64,000 nt of DNA. Source: Acridotheres tristis. Its lineage: Eukaryota; Chordata; Aves; Passeriformes; Sturnidae. Positions 12,501 through 25,185 of the stretch are shown here, piece by piece. Position numbers and translations under genes: made by a program. Position 1 is the stretch's first letter; every line of letters starts with the position of its first letter. The stretch covers positions 66,664,433 to 66,728,432 of the forward strand of contig CM072886.1 in the NCBI GenBank assembly GCA_037013685.1, in the 5' to 3' direction. The notes under the pieces are model-generated. The model searched no databases and was not told where the DNA came from. It saw only the letters and a program-made list of their open reading frames with translations.

Positions 12501-15500
12501 AGGATATTGTTTGGCCCTGGCCCAACTCAATCATCCCAATGAAGTCAGATCCAGGACTTACATCCCATAAAGATTTTTGGGGAGAGAAACCCACAAAACT
12601 TTTCAGTTCATATTTCTTGGGCTAGATTTTCAGGAGCAGAGACTCTGCTCTTCCAAGGTAGTGGGTGCAATTGTAAAGGAGAGCAGATTTCTTCAGAATA
12701 TGAAGAATTCATGGATATTTGAAGAGATACTCCTACCTGCTCTAATGCTGATATTTCCCTGATAGGTTTTCAGCAGCAGAATTGCTAGAGGCAGTGGCAT
12801 CTTCATGCCACATGCTGCTACAGAGCAGCTCTTCTGTATAGCTGCCGACTTCTACACAAGGGAAGTCTGGGATGGCTTTTTCCTCTCAGATTAAGCCATA
12901 CTGGTGAATTTCCAACCTCATTTGAGGCCAAGGCAGATTATTTTGTGTTGTGGAAGTAAAACAGAATGAAAAGAGTAGGTTGACACAGGCTGAAAGAAAT
13001 GAAAAGAGATAAAGTGCATTGAAGACAGGCTGCCCTAAAAGCCAGAAGAATGGGATCCAGTAAGTGACAGTCCAATTTCACTTGATGTACCCAGAAGCTG
13101 TGGGAAGAAATTATCCTCCTAGAGCAGAGTCAAGGTTCATTGAAATGGATGAGAGAATAGGCTCAATCACACCCAGAGGGTGTCAGTGCTACAGTTTGAC
13201 AGAAAAACTAACTTAGAGGAAGAAAAGGGTAGTGCCTTTCTGTCGAGAATGGAGCTGGTCTAACTCACTGGAAATGACCAAGCTATGAGCAGCTGAGGCA
13301 CTAGAGACCTGTATGACAGATCCCCTGAGCTATGGGAGGCTGGAAGGGAAAGAAATGCCTCAGAACACCCAGGGGCAAAATTAATGAAAAAAAGCCCTCA
13401 GTGGTAAATAAATCCAAATTGTAGAGAATTTTTACTTTTTGTTTTCCTTGCTTCTTTATTATTTCGATATACATTTCTTTTTTTCATTTAACCACTTCAA
13501 GGGGAGCTCTTTGCTAGCAGACATTTATTAGAGACACTCTGACATTGATCCCATTTTGTTCCAGAACCTGTAGCAATGGGCAACAGAGCTGCAATCATGG
13601 ATGAGTTAACAATCTCCAGGGTGACTTGAACGTATTCAAAAGGAAATTTGCACCTCAGGCACAGCCCTCCACATGCAGAGCTGCTTTGCACAGCATACTC
13701 CCACTGTGACAATTCTGCTGTACAAATAAAGGCCTGCCAGTCTGGGAACTGTTTCCTTGCACATATCATAAATGTGCTATGGGTCAGCTAACCCAATTTG
13801 GCAACACAGATACTGGTAAGAGAACAGAGATTCAGAAGAGGTTGTGTGAGGCATCCAGAGGTGAATTCTCCAGAAGATGCAGTGGTCAGATGAATACATA
13901 GTGCTCCAAGAAACCAGTACTGGCTCTGCATGTAATATCATCAATAAAAACTTCGTGTTGTAATTGAATTGGGGGTTCTTTGTGGCATGGGTCAGCTCAG
14001 AGCTCCCAGCTTGCCCCAAATATGTAGTAACTTCATATCTGTGCTTGTATCCACTGTATCAATAGAGTCCGTCAAGTAGAGTGGGAAATAGGCAGGCTAA
14101 ATCTCTCTCATAGGACTAAATGATTCTTGGTTTGGAGTGCAGCTTCCTATGTGACTGGGGAGAAATTTGGCTCTGAATTCCACTTTTTTCCTTGCTTGTT
14201 TGCTTCCTTTCAATATTATTCTCACACTTTTTTATAGCGTGTCAAAACTCCATGATACCTCTTCCTGCCCCTGGTGCTTAGATAACACAGTTTTGTGTGT
14301 AGTTCATCTAATCCAACTAACCTTTGCAGCTGAATATTCATCATATGCCAGACAAGAAAATTCAGCCCTTTCATTCTACTCATGTTTTTAGTGCTGGCTT
14401 CTTGGCCATGTTGGCATTAATATCTATTCTTACCCTTGTCTTTTTGTCTTCTTTTTGAAATAGAGATAAAATAGACAAAGTTTATACTTCACAGGATTTG
14501 GGATTGTTTGAAGGTTAATTAAGTATTAGTGGGAAGATGCATAGGGATTATTCTGTTCCAAGTGAGGTATTTGAATGAATACCTACAAGAGCCCAACGTG
14601 AAGCAATCAGAGGAACTTTATTCCTCTGGCTCGCATTCAGTCAAACCAGCTTAGAATCCTCTCATCCCAACTTCAGTATAAGGCTTTGAAGAATATAAGA
14701 AACTGGTGACATAATCTTGGCCCACTGCAGGAAGCAAAGCATGCATTGCTAACTCCTGCTAAATAAAGCAGATGACTTTTCTTTTTGCCTTTGTAAAGAG
14801 CAGATTCCCTTATGGAAAATTAAAAAAAGAACCAACAAAACACCAAGGTAACCGATCTCATTCCAGTACTTTCAGGTTCTGTTTTTATTGCTCTTGGGTC
14901 CTTCCTGCTTCCAATTATTTATGGAAGCTGTGAGTCGCATGGTGGAGCTGGAATGATTCAGGAGTTTGTTAAGTGAAGAGAAACAGGAAAAGAAGGGCCT
15001 GGCAGTTCAGGCAAATGACATCAGTGCTTCGGCATCTCGTCCCAGGCCTTGGAAAACGCTGTGTCTCTGCAAGAAGGATTGCAGAGTGATGCTCAGAGTG
15101 ATTTGCTTTCTTGGCCAGCATGCAAAATAACACTAGACATAGTCTCTTAAGATTTATGTGTAACAGCAAGTCAAGTGGGAGATACGAGTGTGTAAATTGT
15201 AGCAAGGAAAACAGCTTATGGTAGTGAAGAAAAATTTCATCCAAAAGGGTGATTGTGCATCTGCAGAAAGTACAGAAACTGTAAGGAGGGTCTAATCTTC
15301 TTTATGTTTCTTAGTTGACTGCCAGTGCAGGTTTGCTCGGCTGGATTTTCTTTTTTTTTTCCTTCTTAAGAATGGGAATAATACCTGTGTGATAATTCCT
15401 GTGAACTCTGCAAGCACAAAGCTAGCAGAGAATGTATCTGTTTCCTGGGATAATGAAAAGGGCTCTGCCGGGCACTCATTGCAACCCAATACACTTAAGC

Positions 15501-18500
15501 CATGGGTTCTTGAGACTGGTTCTGGTACCTTGTGAGAGATTAGCTGGAAAACCTTGAGATGCTAAGGCAGCATGTTTGCATTGACATATTTCCCTTTCAA
15601 AGTGGGGCTTTGGCTTAAGGACCACTCAGCACGGAGCTGATAAGAGTCTCTGAAATCCAGCACATTGCTGTAGCTCAGGAGACAGTGACAAGTACAATGG
15701 CCCTCCCTTCAGCTACTACAATACAAGAATAAAATAAAAACCAGTGGCAGTGCCTGGCAAGAAGCATGTCCCGATGGAAGTACACCAGTGAGAAAAAAAA
15801 TCAAGTACGTGCTGATTTCAAAATTGTTTTTTAAACTTGATTTGCACTGTTACCCCTGTCCAATGTGTCCTCTTTTAAGGAATGTACATACTTAATGTTA
15901 GTAATGACATTTTGCAGATATAATATAGTGATCTGAAACGTCACACCTTGTGGCAAGCTGGTAAAAAAAATTCTACATCAATAGACTTGAAATTTAGAAA
16001 ATCATTGACAGAATCACATTGATGCTGTTTGCAGCATTATGGCCTTGCTGAAAGGACTGAAAAAGCCCAGCTGTAGCCTCTGCAGCGTGACCCAGGTGTT
16101 ATCTCTAGTCTTGAGACAGGGAAGCCAAAGCACAGACATTGTGCCAGGCAGAGGGGCTGTGTGCTCTGAGGGCTGCTGCCACCATGTCTGCTGTAATGCC
16201 TGTCCCTCTTCCAGTCTCTCTATAATGTGCTGGAGGAACGTGGTGTAGGAAAAGCTACAGAAAAAGGAGGTGCAGGTAGTTAGACTGCTCCTCTGGCATG
16301 TGATTTCTCCCTAACTGTGCTCATTTGCAATAGGCACAAGCAGAGCTGGCAGTGAAGCAGCAGCAGGGCCAGGCAGGTCAGTGCACAATGTCACCGGCAG
16401 AGCCCTGGGACCGTGCCAGGAGGAAAGCGAGAGGATGGAAGCAGGCAGTGGCAATCACAGCACAGGTGAAAAAAGCTCAGCAGCAGGAAGGTGACAGCAT
16501 CCCAGCCTGCTGGGAGATGCATGTTTTGGGGCAAGGTTGTGACAGCTGGTGGGTGGAAGCAGCAGCTGTGGTTTGCTAAAATGAGCTTCCCTGGCCGCCG
16601 TGGTGGGCAGCAGGGCTCTGGTCATTGCCTGCAAAAGGTGCTTAAGGAAGCTGGTTGGTGCTGAGCACCTTCTGCAGGTGCTCTCACAGAAGGAAATCCC
16701 AAAGGGGAAGTCTCTGTTTTCCCCCTTTCCCTCCCACAGTTCCCTGACAGAACAACACTGGTTTACAGAGGAGCTTTTTGCCAGATAGCAGCCCCTGTAG
16801 TGTATTCAAAGCCACAGAGGCCAAGGGACCCTCTCTGCTCAGTGCCAGCCAGCAGCCCCAGGCGCTGCTTTTCCCTTTTTCACCTTCAGGATGTGGTTCA
16901 GCAATACAAAAACTGTGGCACAAAGAGGATAATGAATGTCGTCTCTTTTGGAGGAGAGGTGACAATCCCCACGAATCCCTTTCCTGCCAGCAGCTCCAGT
17001 GCCACTGCAGCAGGCACGGCCGGCAAGGGAATGAAAACAAACTCACGAAGCACTGGGAGGAGGTCTCAGGAATGAGAGTTTAAAGTGTTTAAAACCAGCT
17101 TGATTAAAGCCTTATTATCTTCTGGCACTAGATACACGTTCGGATTACAACAGTAGTGTTAGTACAAGTTTAAGGCAGAGGAAGGAAATGCTGCAACAGT
17201 GGAGGGCTTTATTTATGGGTGGGAAGTTGTATTTTCTCTTGGTAGTCCAGGGAGTTAGCAGTGGGAATTAGTGAGCATTGCAACATCATTGCAGCAGCAG
17301 CCAGTCAGAAACCACTAGACCTTATGTGGGTTAGTCATGTCAAGTCACAAGATGTGACATTGACTGGTGAGTCTGGGACACACTGCAAATTGCTTATTTT
17401 CATATGCTGAAAGCACAAGTAGAAGCTATTAATTTCCCTTTTTCTTGGTAAAATAAACTGAGAAAACAAAACTGTTTTGACTGGATAAAATATTTTGGCA
17501 GCAAACAAGTTTTGTTAAGGCATTTACATTTCTTCAAAACTCATTTAATTCCTTGTTTAAATTATATTAATACAATTTTAAAAATACTAAAAACTGGACA
17601 TTTGAGGATGTCAACATAATTGTTTTGGCTATCCTAGTTTTTTCTCCATTGATTTTAACTTAAACTGTCCTATGATCTTGTTCCAAATTTGTTGGTCACT
17701 TTCCCCTTCCACGTAAGCTCATTTTTCAGTGAAGTTTTATAGTACATTATATTACATTTATTTATCTTAATATACTTCGGCTATATTACCCTTGAAGCAT
17801 GTCCAAATCCAGTGTGACCAAGCAGCATTGTTATTTCCCTACTTTAGTCACTCTTTCCCAAATAAGAATTCAGATTGCTATTCATGCCTTTCTGTATAAT
17901 TTGTCTTTACCAAAATCATCCACTCTGAAATTCTCAGGAACACCTGTCTTGCTTAATAATTTTAAAAGTTCGATACTTTGCCTACAAGTGTCCCCAGTCC
18001 CAGGCCTTTTTTGTTCTCCATGAAGCATAGTAAATAAGGCTATTTCTAATGAAGTCTGTGAGCTGGCACTGATGCCAAATTTAGATCTGTCTGCAAAATC
18101 TGTTTCAAAGGAAGGCCTTCAAAAGCAAAGTGATGGCAATTATTGTTACTCTGAAATTCATGTGAATGCTTGTTCTTATGTGAATTGAAGATCCAACCTG
18201 TATTTAAGACCATGGGATGATGCAGATTCAGGACATTTTGAGTGGTGTTACATGTTACAGCTTTAAAGGTTTTATCTAACAGCACTTTGTAGGGAGAGCC
18301 ATAACTACAGGGGGAAGAAAAGAGAAGCAAATAGTTATTTTGCATTTGAATCCTGCCATCCAAAAGGAACTGGATTTTGCCTTGAATTGCATACATTATT
18401 GGAGGAAGTCTACTCTGAGTTAAAAGAATAAAATGTCTTATGAAAACTGAAGAATATGTAGAAATTTCTTGTATACCACAATGTGAAAGAGAAGGATGGA

Positions 18501-19761
18501 AAATTAATAGTTCCTGTATTTTCAGTCAGGGTCCTAATAGCTCAGAAAATAAATGGCTGGTCTAGTAAAGATGAAGTTGGTTGCAATGGGAGAATAATCG
18601 AAATTACCATTGAATACAGAGTTTTCACACAAGGCCAATTAGAGATGTCTCATCACACCACAGCTATTTTTAATTAGCCATGTACGTGGGAGAGATAAAA
18701 AAAATCTTCTATATAGGTACACTGTCTGGCAGGAAAAATTCAAGAAGCATTAGCTACGTGGCCTTTAACCAGATGAGTAGTTTTGGTCCTTTCCCTCAGA
18801 CAGCAGTGGGCTGTAATGAATTTCCTTGGTCTGGGTTTTTACTTTGTAAAGGCATTATTGATTTTTTTTCTTGGTGTCAGCTATTGGTAGCTTCATTTTC
18901 ATCCCAACACATCCACGTCCTTTAGATATCCTTTGTGCTCCTAAAAAGCCCACATTTGCCTCTGATGGATGATGTGCAGCATCTGGTTGAACCTGAAGGG
19001 TGGCCAACCAGCTCAGAACACCCCACACACAAGGTTCTTCTCTCTAATGAAAATGCCCACGCAAGAAACTGGGGAAATTTTGTATGGGCAATCACTCGGA
19101 GGTATTTTTCTTTCTCATTTCATTGGTTCATGCTGCTTCTGCAACCTGTTCCCAGAAATATTCAGAGGGCAATTTTACTGCCTTGTGTGCCTATGCTGTA
19201 ATGCTGTCAAAACATACAATCAGGGCATGAATTAAAATCATAGAGTAATATGGGTGCCTAAATAGCTTTGCCTGAAACAGTGGCCATTTAATGGTCTAGA
19301 TGAAGATCTGTCCACAACCTTTCATCTTTCTTGACCAGCTTGAATTTATGTATGCATTCATTTTGAACAGCTGCATGAATATAGAGAAACAGTTAAGAGT
19401 GTTTGAATTCTTGTTATAGGACAATTCCCAAGAAGTGAAAAGATGAATGCAATAAAATAATACTCCAACAATTCTACTTTCAAAGTATTTAATAAACACT
19501 AGCTTGTTCTCCAAACACTTTCTCCAACTGAACTTTGGTCAATTAGAGAAACTTCATCCACTGTTTACAAAGGAGGGGTTTGAAAAGCAATGAGCTGGAA
19601 ATTTCAATGAAGCTCCCTTGGCTCAATACAACTTAATTTCCTTCCAGGCACCAAAATCTTTGGTGCTTCCTATAAAAACTACACTGCAGGCCTTTTAAAC
19701 CTGCATTGCTGTCTCCAATGCTACCTTGACTATTTTAACAATACTGACTTTTTATCAGGTT
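9509..19761. other. Intergenic DNA, no supported gene
   Basis: Non-coding sequence of about 10 kb. A (CTTCTTC)n microsatellite lies at 12297-12324. The stretch 12960-13340 has the feel of an old transposon remnant (for example 'tcaatcacacccagagggtg'), but I cannot assign a family. The stretch 16300-17080 is G+C-richer than its flanks, without a convincing ORF. No RNA gene was seen. Confidence 0.5.
12297..12324. repeat. (CTTCTTC)n pyrimidine microsatellite
   Basis: About four copies of a 7-base pyrimidine unit (ttccttc) in register. It is a simple low-complexity tract that may vary in length between individuals. Confidence 0.85.
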
Positions 19762-19800
19762 CTTGGTGAAGAATAACTTCTTAAGTTATTCTTCACCAAG
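19762..19800. repeat. Perfect inverted repeat, 18-bp arms and 3-base spacer
   Basis: The left arm cttggtgaagaataactt (19762-19779) is followed by the spacer ctt. The right arm aagttattcttcaccaag (19783-19800) is the exact reverse complement of the left. Pairing stops at both flanks. The stem is too short for a canonical microRNA precursor, and no T-run follows that would suggest a Pol III terminator. The likeliest origin is a fold-back or template-switch event; a regulatory role is unproven. Confidence 0.9.
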
Positions 19801-22800
19801 TGATGATGCTTGTTAGGCTCTCTGCAAAGAAGAAATCTGCCATCTTTGCCCTGTCAAAGATTCCCTCAGAATCTTTTTGCCAGATGCAGATTATTTTTGC
19901 CATGGGCTGAGGCTTCCTAGGTTGACTACCTCATCCCTTCTTGCCCAGCAGTGTGTTGCTCACAATTCCCACCACAGATCTTACTTTCCCTTGCATGCAC
20001 TGGTATCCTGTAACCATAAGCCTCTTGTTAAGTGAAAATTCATTTGATTCAAGTTACTGGCATGGCTGGAGTTGGATTTATGTTGTGAGTCAGCCTTATC
20101 TGACACCTAGAAATGCGTGGGATTTGGAAATGAAGCCAAGTGCATGTTGTAGGCCTATATGGGAAAGTAGACACCCAAATTAATTTTGCCAGATCTGTTC
20201 AGGACCAGAGCAAAGTTATGTGACTGCTTATCTTGGTCTGGCCCATGTGCCATATGGAAAATAGCTGCTGTGTGTCTGGGAAAGTACCTGGAACTTTCTA
20301 AGCATTCATGAGAAGTTAATTTCCCAGGGAAGTAAAATATATTCTGGCAGCTTCAGATTTTATGGATATAGTTTGTTTTTTGTTATCAATTTCCCGATAA
20401 AATTACTCCTTTCCAATGCATACAGTACCTTTCTCATGTCACTGCCATTACTGCATCATTGCCCCAGGTGTACTTTTATTCAGGGTTTCAGGCACGTGCT
20501 TAAAGCAGCAGGGTGCTGTGAAAGTGACCTGAGCCTTCATACCTGAAACCAAAGCCGAATAATATTGCCTGGCTCTTGTACTTCACTGCACAGTCCTGCA
20601 CTGTGTATGTCCCCACCTACGGCTCCATCCCATTCCCTGTTGCATGCCCTTGATTGGGGTGTTCCCCTTCAGCAACAGCCTGCATGTCTTTGGGACTGAC
20701 CTTGTGCAAAGGATCTCTCTTCTAGCAGGGGTTTCATACAAAAGGCTTTCAGGGAGTCTGGCCTTTCTTTTACTGGAAAACTCTATGGAGTTCTTGAACT
20801 TTTCATGGCGTTGTTGGGAATCTTGAGGAATGGTGAGGAATAATTTCATCTTACTTCTTGCTCCTTATACATGATCGACAGTAGAAAACCCATAAAACTG
20901 CGCCTCTTTTGAAAGCAGTGCCTCTGAAAATCAGGACCAAATACTTTCACAAAGGTAGCAAATTTTCTGTAGTCTGAGGTTTTCAATGAGATTCTTTCTC
21001 AAAACAGTTTTAAGATTCTTTTACTACAAATCTCACGTTATGAACATATTATGATGATCCTATGACTATTTTTTAATCTACAATCACTTTGTTAAAAGAG
21101 TCATGCTTTATGCTACAGAGCTCTCATAACATTACTGAGGAGTTCATGTTCTATTGAATAACCTTATTTCCTGAGTGACTGTGTTATTTCTCATGTACCC
21201 CATTTTTCCTTTGATCCAGACACATACAGGCATGCTTTTCAAGGGGCCTTAGGAGATGACAGGGATATTTGAAGACACTTAAAGGATATATTAAAATAAA
21301 TTGCATTTCCTTCCCAAATAGTTTCAGCTCCAAGGCAAATATTTTGTGTCATTACCAGTTGGCTTACTATTTGAAAAGACCACTCTGCTTTTGTGTTTTG
21401 AAACAAACTGAATTTGGTTGATATTGGGCAATTAGCAACAGTTTATCTGAAGTATTGTCTGTATCCTTCTGCACTTAGTCAGCTCTTTGCTCCCCCAGCT
21501 CTGACGAGTAAAGAGGTGAATCCCTTGGGAAAAAAAATAACATGCAGATTGCTAAGTTTAATAGTGCTGACATTGAACAGGGGCCCAGACTCAGATTTTA
21601 CAGGTTGTTGTGTGTCCTCTCACTGTTAGTATATCCTGCGTGTTATGAAGGTCTGAAATTTACCTCAGGCTGTGACTTAACTGAAATCTCCTTTCACATC
21701 GTTGAAACTTTGCTTCACAGACCTAAGTTACTTTTGGAAATTACTTTTACTGCTCTCAGTGCCATGGAAATATCAGATAACCACCTTTAAAAATTTGAAC
21801 TGTGATGCTTTTCTCTGCTTTGTTCTCAGCCCTCCCTCCTGTAACTGGATTCACTAGAACTTAATTAAGATCTCTATGTAAGTTATGAAGCTACCTCAAA
21901 GTTTGTTTTAGGCTCACAAATAGCAGCTGCAGTAGGTAACATTTATTGATGACTCCTTTCTGCCAGAGGGGAAGATCTGTTTACTACACACTGGGAAGGC
22001 AGCTGAAGCCCCTCCAGGAGCTAATGTCACTCAGCACTGCTCACCAAACTTGGCTCTCCCGCCTCTCCTTAGCAATTCCTGTGGTTACCTGTGCAGGCTC
22101 TCTCACTGTGTGCTTGCTTTGATGCTAAGAGACAGTGATAATTGCAGCATTATGAAATACTCATAAGATTGGCTTGGCTGAAGGACATAAATCCAGGAGG
22201 GGAAATGCCGGGATGATGAATGAATTCACACACCAAAGGATTCCCATGTTGACGTGGTAGCAATAAAACTTCTTAACTCCGAGCACTGCAATCTCAAGTG
22301 AAAGGAAACCCTGGCAGTCTTCCATGAATGATGTGCTCAGACCTTGTTGTTTCCCTTTGCTTTGTGATCAGTGCAGATTTGGAGACCGGGACCAACCCTC
22401 TTCCACATGAGTCAAAACAAGAGCTTGTGTGGCGGCTAAACCAGTGAGATCACAGAAGGGCACAGGAGAAGCTCGGGGTTATTATTTCACCCAGCTGGCA
22501 GATGCCATAGAGATCACACGATACAATTATCTCAGCCTCCAGGAAAGAAGTAGACACTTTGATTCCCCATTCTTGACTGTGTGGAAGTAACACTGGAGAC
22601 AGTCTTCTCTAATTTCTTTTTCTTTTCATTATTCCTAAAAATTATGGTGCAACTTCTGCATCCTGATGAAATTTCTGGACTAATTATTTCACACTGAGTT
22701 AATAAAGTCAATTGAAAACAGTGGGCAGAGGAAAATACTTAGAGAACAGAAAATGTACTTAACTTGAGAGCTGCTTCCCAAAATAGAGCAGCATGGTCAT

Positions 22801-22990
22801 GAAGTTTTCTGCTCACCTGCAAGCCTCAAGTGGGTCTTGAGGTTCTTTGAAACTTGCATGAACTGCTGATGAGAGACAAGTAACCACCCAAAAAAAAAAT
22901 AATCACAGAGAAGACTTTAAGTATCAGGTTAAAAAAAATGACTGTGCATCATGTGGGTTTTCTTGCAGCTGTTAGCAGTGTAGCTGACTT
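19801..22990. other. Intergenic DNA, no supported gene
   Basis: A+T-rich non-coding sequence with only short chance ORFs. I see no nameable repeat or RNA gene. Confidence 0.5.
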
Positions 22991-23322
22991 CATACAATCA
23001 TAGAATGGTTTGGAAGGGACATCAAAGATCATCCAGTTCCATCCCCTCTGCCATGGGTAGGAACATCTTCCACTAGACCAGTTTGCTCAGGGCCCCACCC
23101 AACCTGGCCTTGAACATGTCCAGGGATGGGGCATCCACTACTTCTCTGGGCAACCTGTTCCAGTGCCTCACCACCCTCAGAGTAAAGACTTTCTTACTAA
23201 TATCTAATCCAAACTCACCCTTTTTCAGTGTAAAAAGCCATCACCCCTTGTCCTATCACTACATGTCCTTGTAAAAAGTCCCTCTCCATCTCTCTGGCAG
23301 GCTCCCTTCAGATACTTCTAGG
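22991..23322 (-). repeat. CR1 LINE 3' fragment, reverse orientation
   Basis: It starts with 'catacaatcatagaatggtt' followed by tggaagggacatcaaagatcatccagttcc. It then runs through 'ttgctcagggccccacccaa', 'caacctgttccagtgcctca' and 'ccttgtcctatcactacatg'. This is the typical reverse-complement CR1 tail, less diverged than the copy at 2864. It is 5'-truncated and has no coding capacity; an ORF at 23083-23274 is a shadow of it. Confidence 0.95.
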
Positions 23323-24930
23323 CAATGTATAGAGAAGTTAAATCCAAATACACCCCAAAATTCTTCTAGAGTGTAGTCTGAAGTCCTTATAAGGGGAAAA
23401 AGTTCAGTTCAGGTAATCTAGGAATCTGTACTGCCAGTTTTTATTATAGTTGTCCCTGGTGACTCTTTCAATTACAGGATTGCTGTTGCTAGTCTAGCAT
23501 TGTATTTATCACCATCATAGGGTGCTATGTAGACATTGCATTAAATAATATAATGGTAGCTATCATATAATGGTAGCCTCTTTCCCCAGAGGGTTAGTGG
23601 TTTTGAACAAACAAATTAACTAAAGTGGGAAAAAAAAAATTCAGCACATATAAAGATTTAGCCAAGGTAACAGTCCCAAACATAGACTTTTCTCTACCTT
23701 TCTATAGTGCAAGACATCATGGCTTCTGAGAAGATGCAGGGTTCAATTAATCATATATTTTGTGTATGAGATAACAATTCGTATTAATGAACCATTCAAA
23801 GGAAGTGGCTGTGAGAACTTTTTCTATGCTGGTGCGCCTGATTTAGGAAGCTGTGAGTGGCAGAATGAGAGACTTCTTTTAGATTTCATTTAATTTGAGA
23901 AAAATTTTGGATGCTTTCTGTTCCTGGTACCCTTAAGTAGTAGTCAAAGTATGAATATAGACCATTATTTTCCTCCCCTGTGGAAATTCTGCTCGATCTG
24001 TGTTGGAAAAGCAATGTTCAGGCTCTTGCAAACTATTCAGGAGCAGGGAGTGGTTGTTAATTTTCCTATGAAGAAAGCATGGAATTTTGTGCTTGAATCT
24101 GGAGCTGCACAGGAAGGGTTCTCAGAAGGTAAAAACATTAGAAGCAGAGAAACAATAAAAATCGGGGGCTGCCACACCTACTTTTCCGCTGTGCAGATCA
24201 TTTACTGTAGAGAGCACTGTTCGAAATCAGTGTGGCTGTAAGGAGCTGTGACTATGTAAGATGTCATTGCCAGCCCTACCCTGTGGGGTTCACTTCGGGC
24301 TGAGTCACTACTGAAATTACAGTGGCCTTGGACTGCCTGAGGAAGCACCTGCCTCCCACAGCCCACACTGGCTCTGCAAAACAGAAAAAACCATGAGGCT
24401 GCAGGGCAGGAGTCAAGGGTGAGAATATTTCCATGAAGTAAGAAAGAGTTTTGAAACCACATAGATCAGGAGAGAAAACACAGAATAATACAAGGGAAGA
24501 AAAAATTAAATCACGGCTTCCCCAGTATCTATTTCGTGATTTTTTTAATTTTGAAATGGCATGTGGACTTCTTTACACAAGTTTGTATTGCCTGAATGTT
24601 AACTATATTGATTTGAATGTTCTTATATAAATCATGAAGATATCAGCAGGTATCTGACTCTCACAGGGAGGAGTCCACAAGAGAAGAACCACCTCAGCAG
24701 GCCCAGGGCAAACATTCTGAGAAAGGTATAATCTTGATTTCCTGATCAGAGGTTCATGACAGAGGGTGTATGCCAAAGGCTGTTGGTTGCAAGATGAGTG
24801 TTTCTTTTGGCTTTCTCTGTGGAACTTTATGAAGAGACATGATGTAGCTCTTGATCCAAGAGCTGATAATAGTGGAATTATCCAAGTCAACTGGCTACAA
24901 ATCAGAGGAGGAGGGGAAAGGAAAAGATCC
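23323..24930. other. Intergenic DNA, no supported gene
   Basis: Non-coding. A 13-bp direct repeat (atataatggtagc) occurs at 23548-23560 and 23565-23577. No gene, RNA or recognised element was found. Confidence 0.5.
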
Positions 24931-25185
24931 TGTGGTGATGTAAAACCTTCTCTTGGTTTTGGCTGGGATAGAGTTAGTTTTCTTCCTACTAGACAGTACT
25001 GTGCTGTGGCTTGGATTTTGGATGACAATAATGTTAATAATACACTGATTTTTAGTTGTTGGTGAGTAGAATTTGATCTAAGTCAAGAACTCTTCAGTCT
25101 CTCAGCTGACATACACTAGCCCAGGAGATATTCCACATTATATAGCGTTGTGCTTGGCATAGAAGAACAGAGAAAAGCCAGTGCA
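24931..25185 (+). mobile_element. Degenerate avian ERV LTR fragment
   Basis: The sequence 'ggttttggctgggatagagt' (24955 on) and the following 'ttcttcctactag', 'ttttggatgacaataatgtt' and 'ttgttggtgagtag' blocks match, from memory of bird repeats, a common endogenous-retrovirus LTR of the ERVL-like kind. The later block 'ggagatattccacattatat' followed by agcgttgtgcttggcat matches its promoter-proximal part. The middle of the usual LTR seems to be missing. No internal retroviral genes flank it, so it is a decayed solo LTR. Edges are approximate and the family assignment is from memory. The minus-strand ORF at 24603-25028 runs into it by chance. Confidence 0.65.

Noticed and set aside
18046..18396. 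116-codon minus-strand ORF
   Set aside because: A rough stop-codon estimate for this A+T content predicts a few such ORFs by chance; no family was recognised.
23548..23577. 13-bp direct repeat atataatggtagc
   Set aside because: A small A+T-rich local duplication with nothing between or around the copies to suggest a target-site duplication or function.
24603..25028. 141-codon minus-strand ORF
   Set aside because: Its N-terminal part is read backwards from the LTR fragment and the rest has no recognisable similarity.
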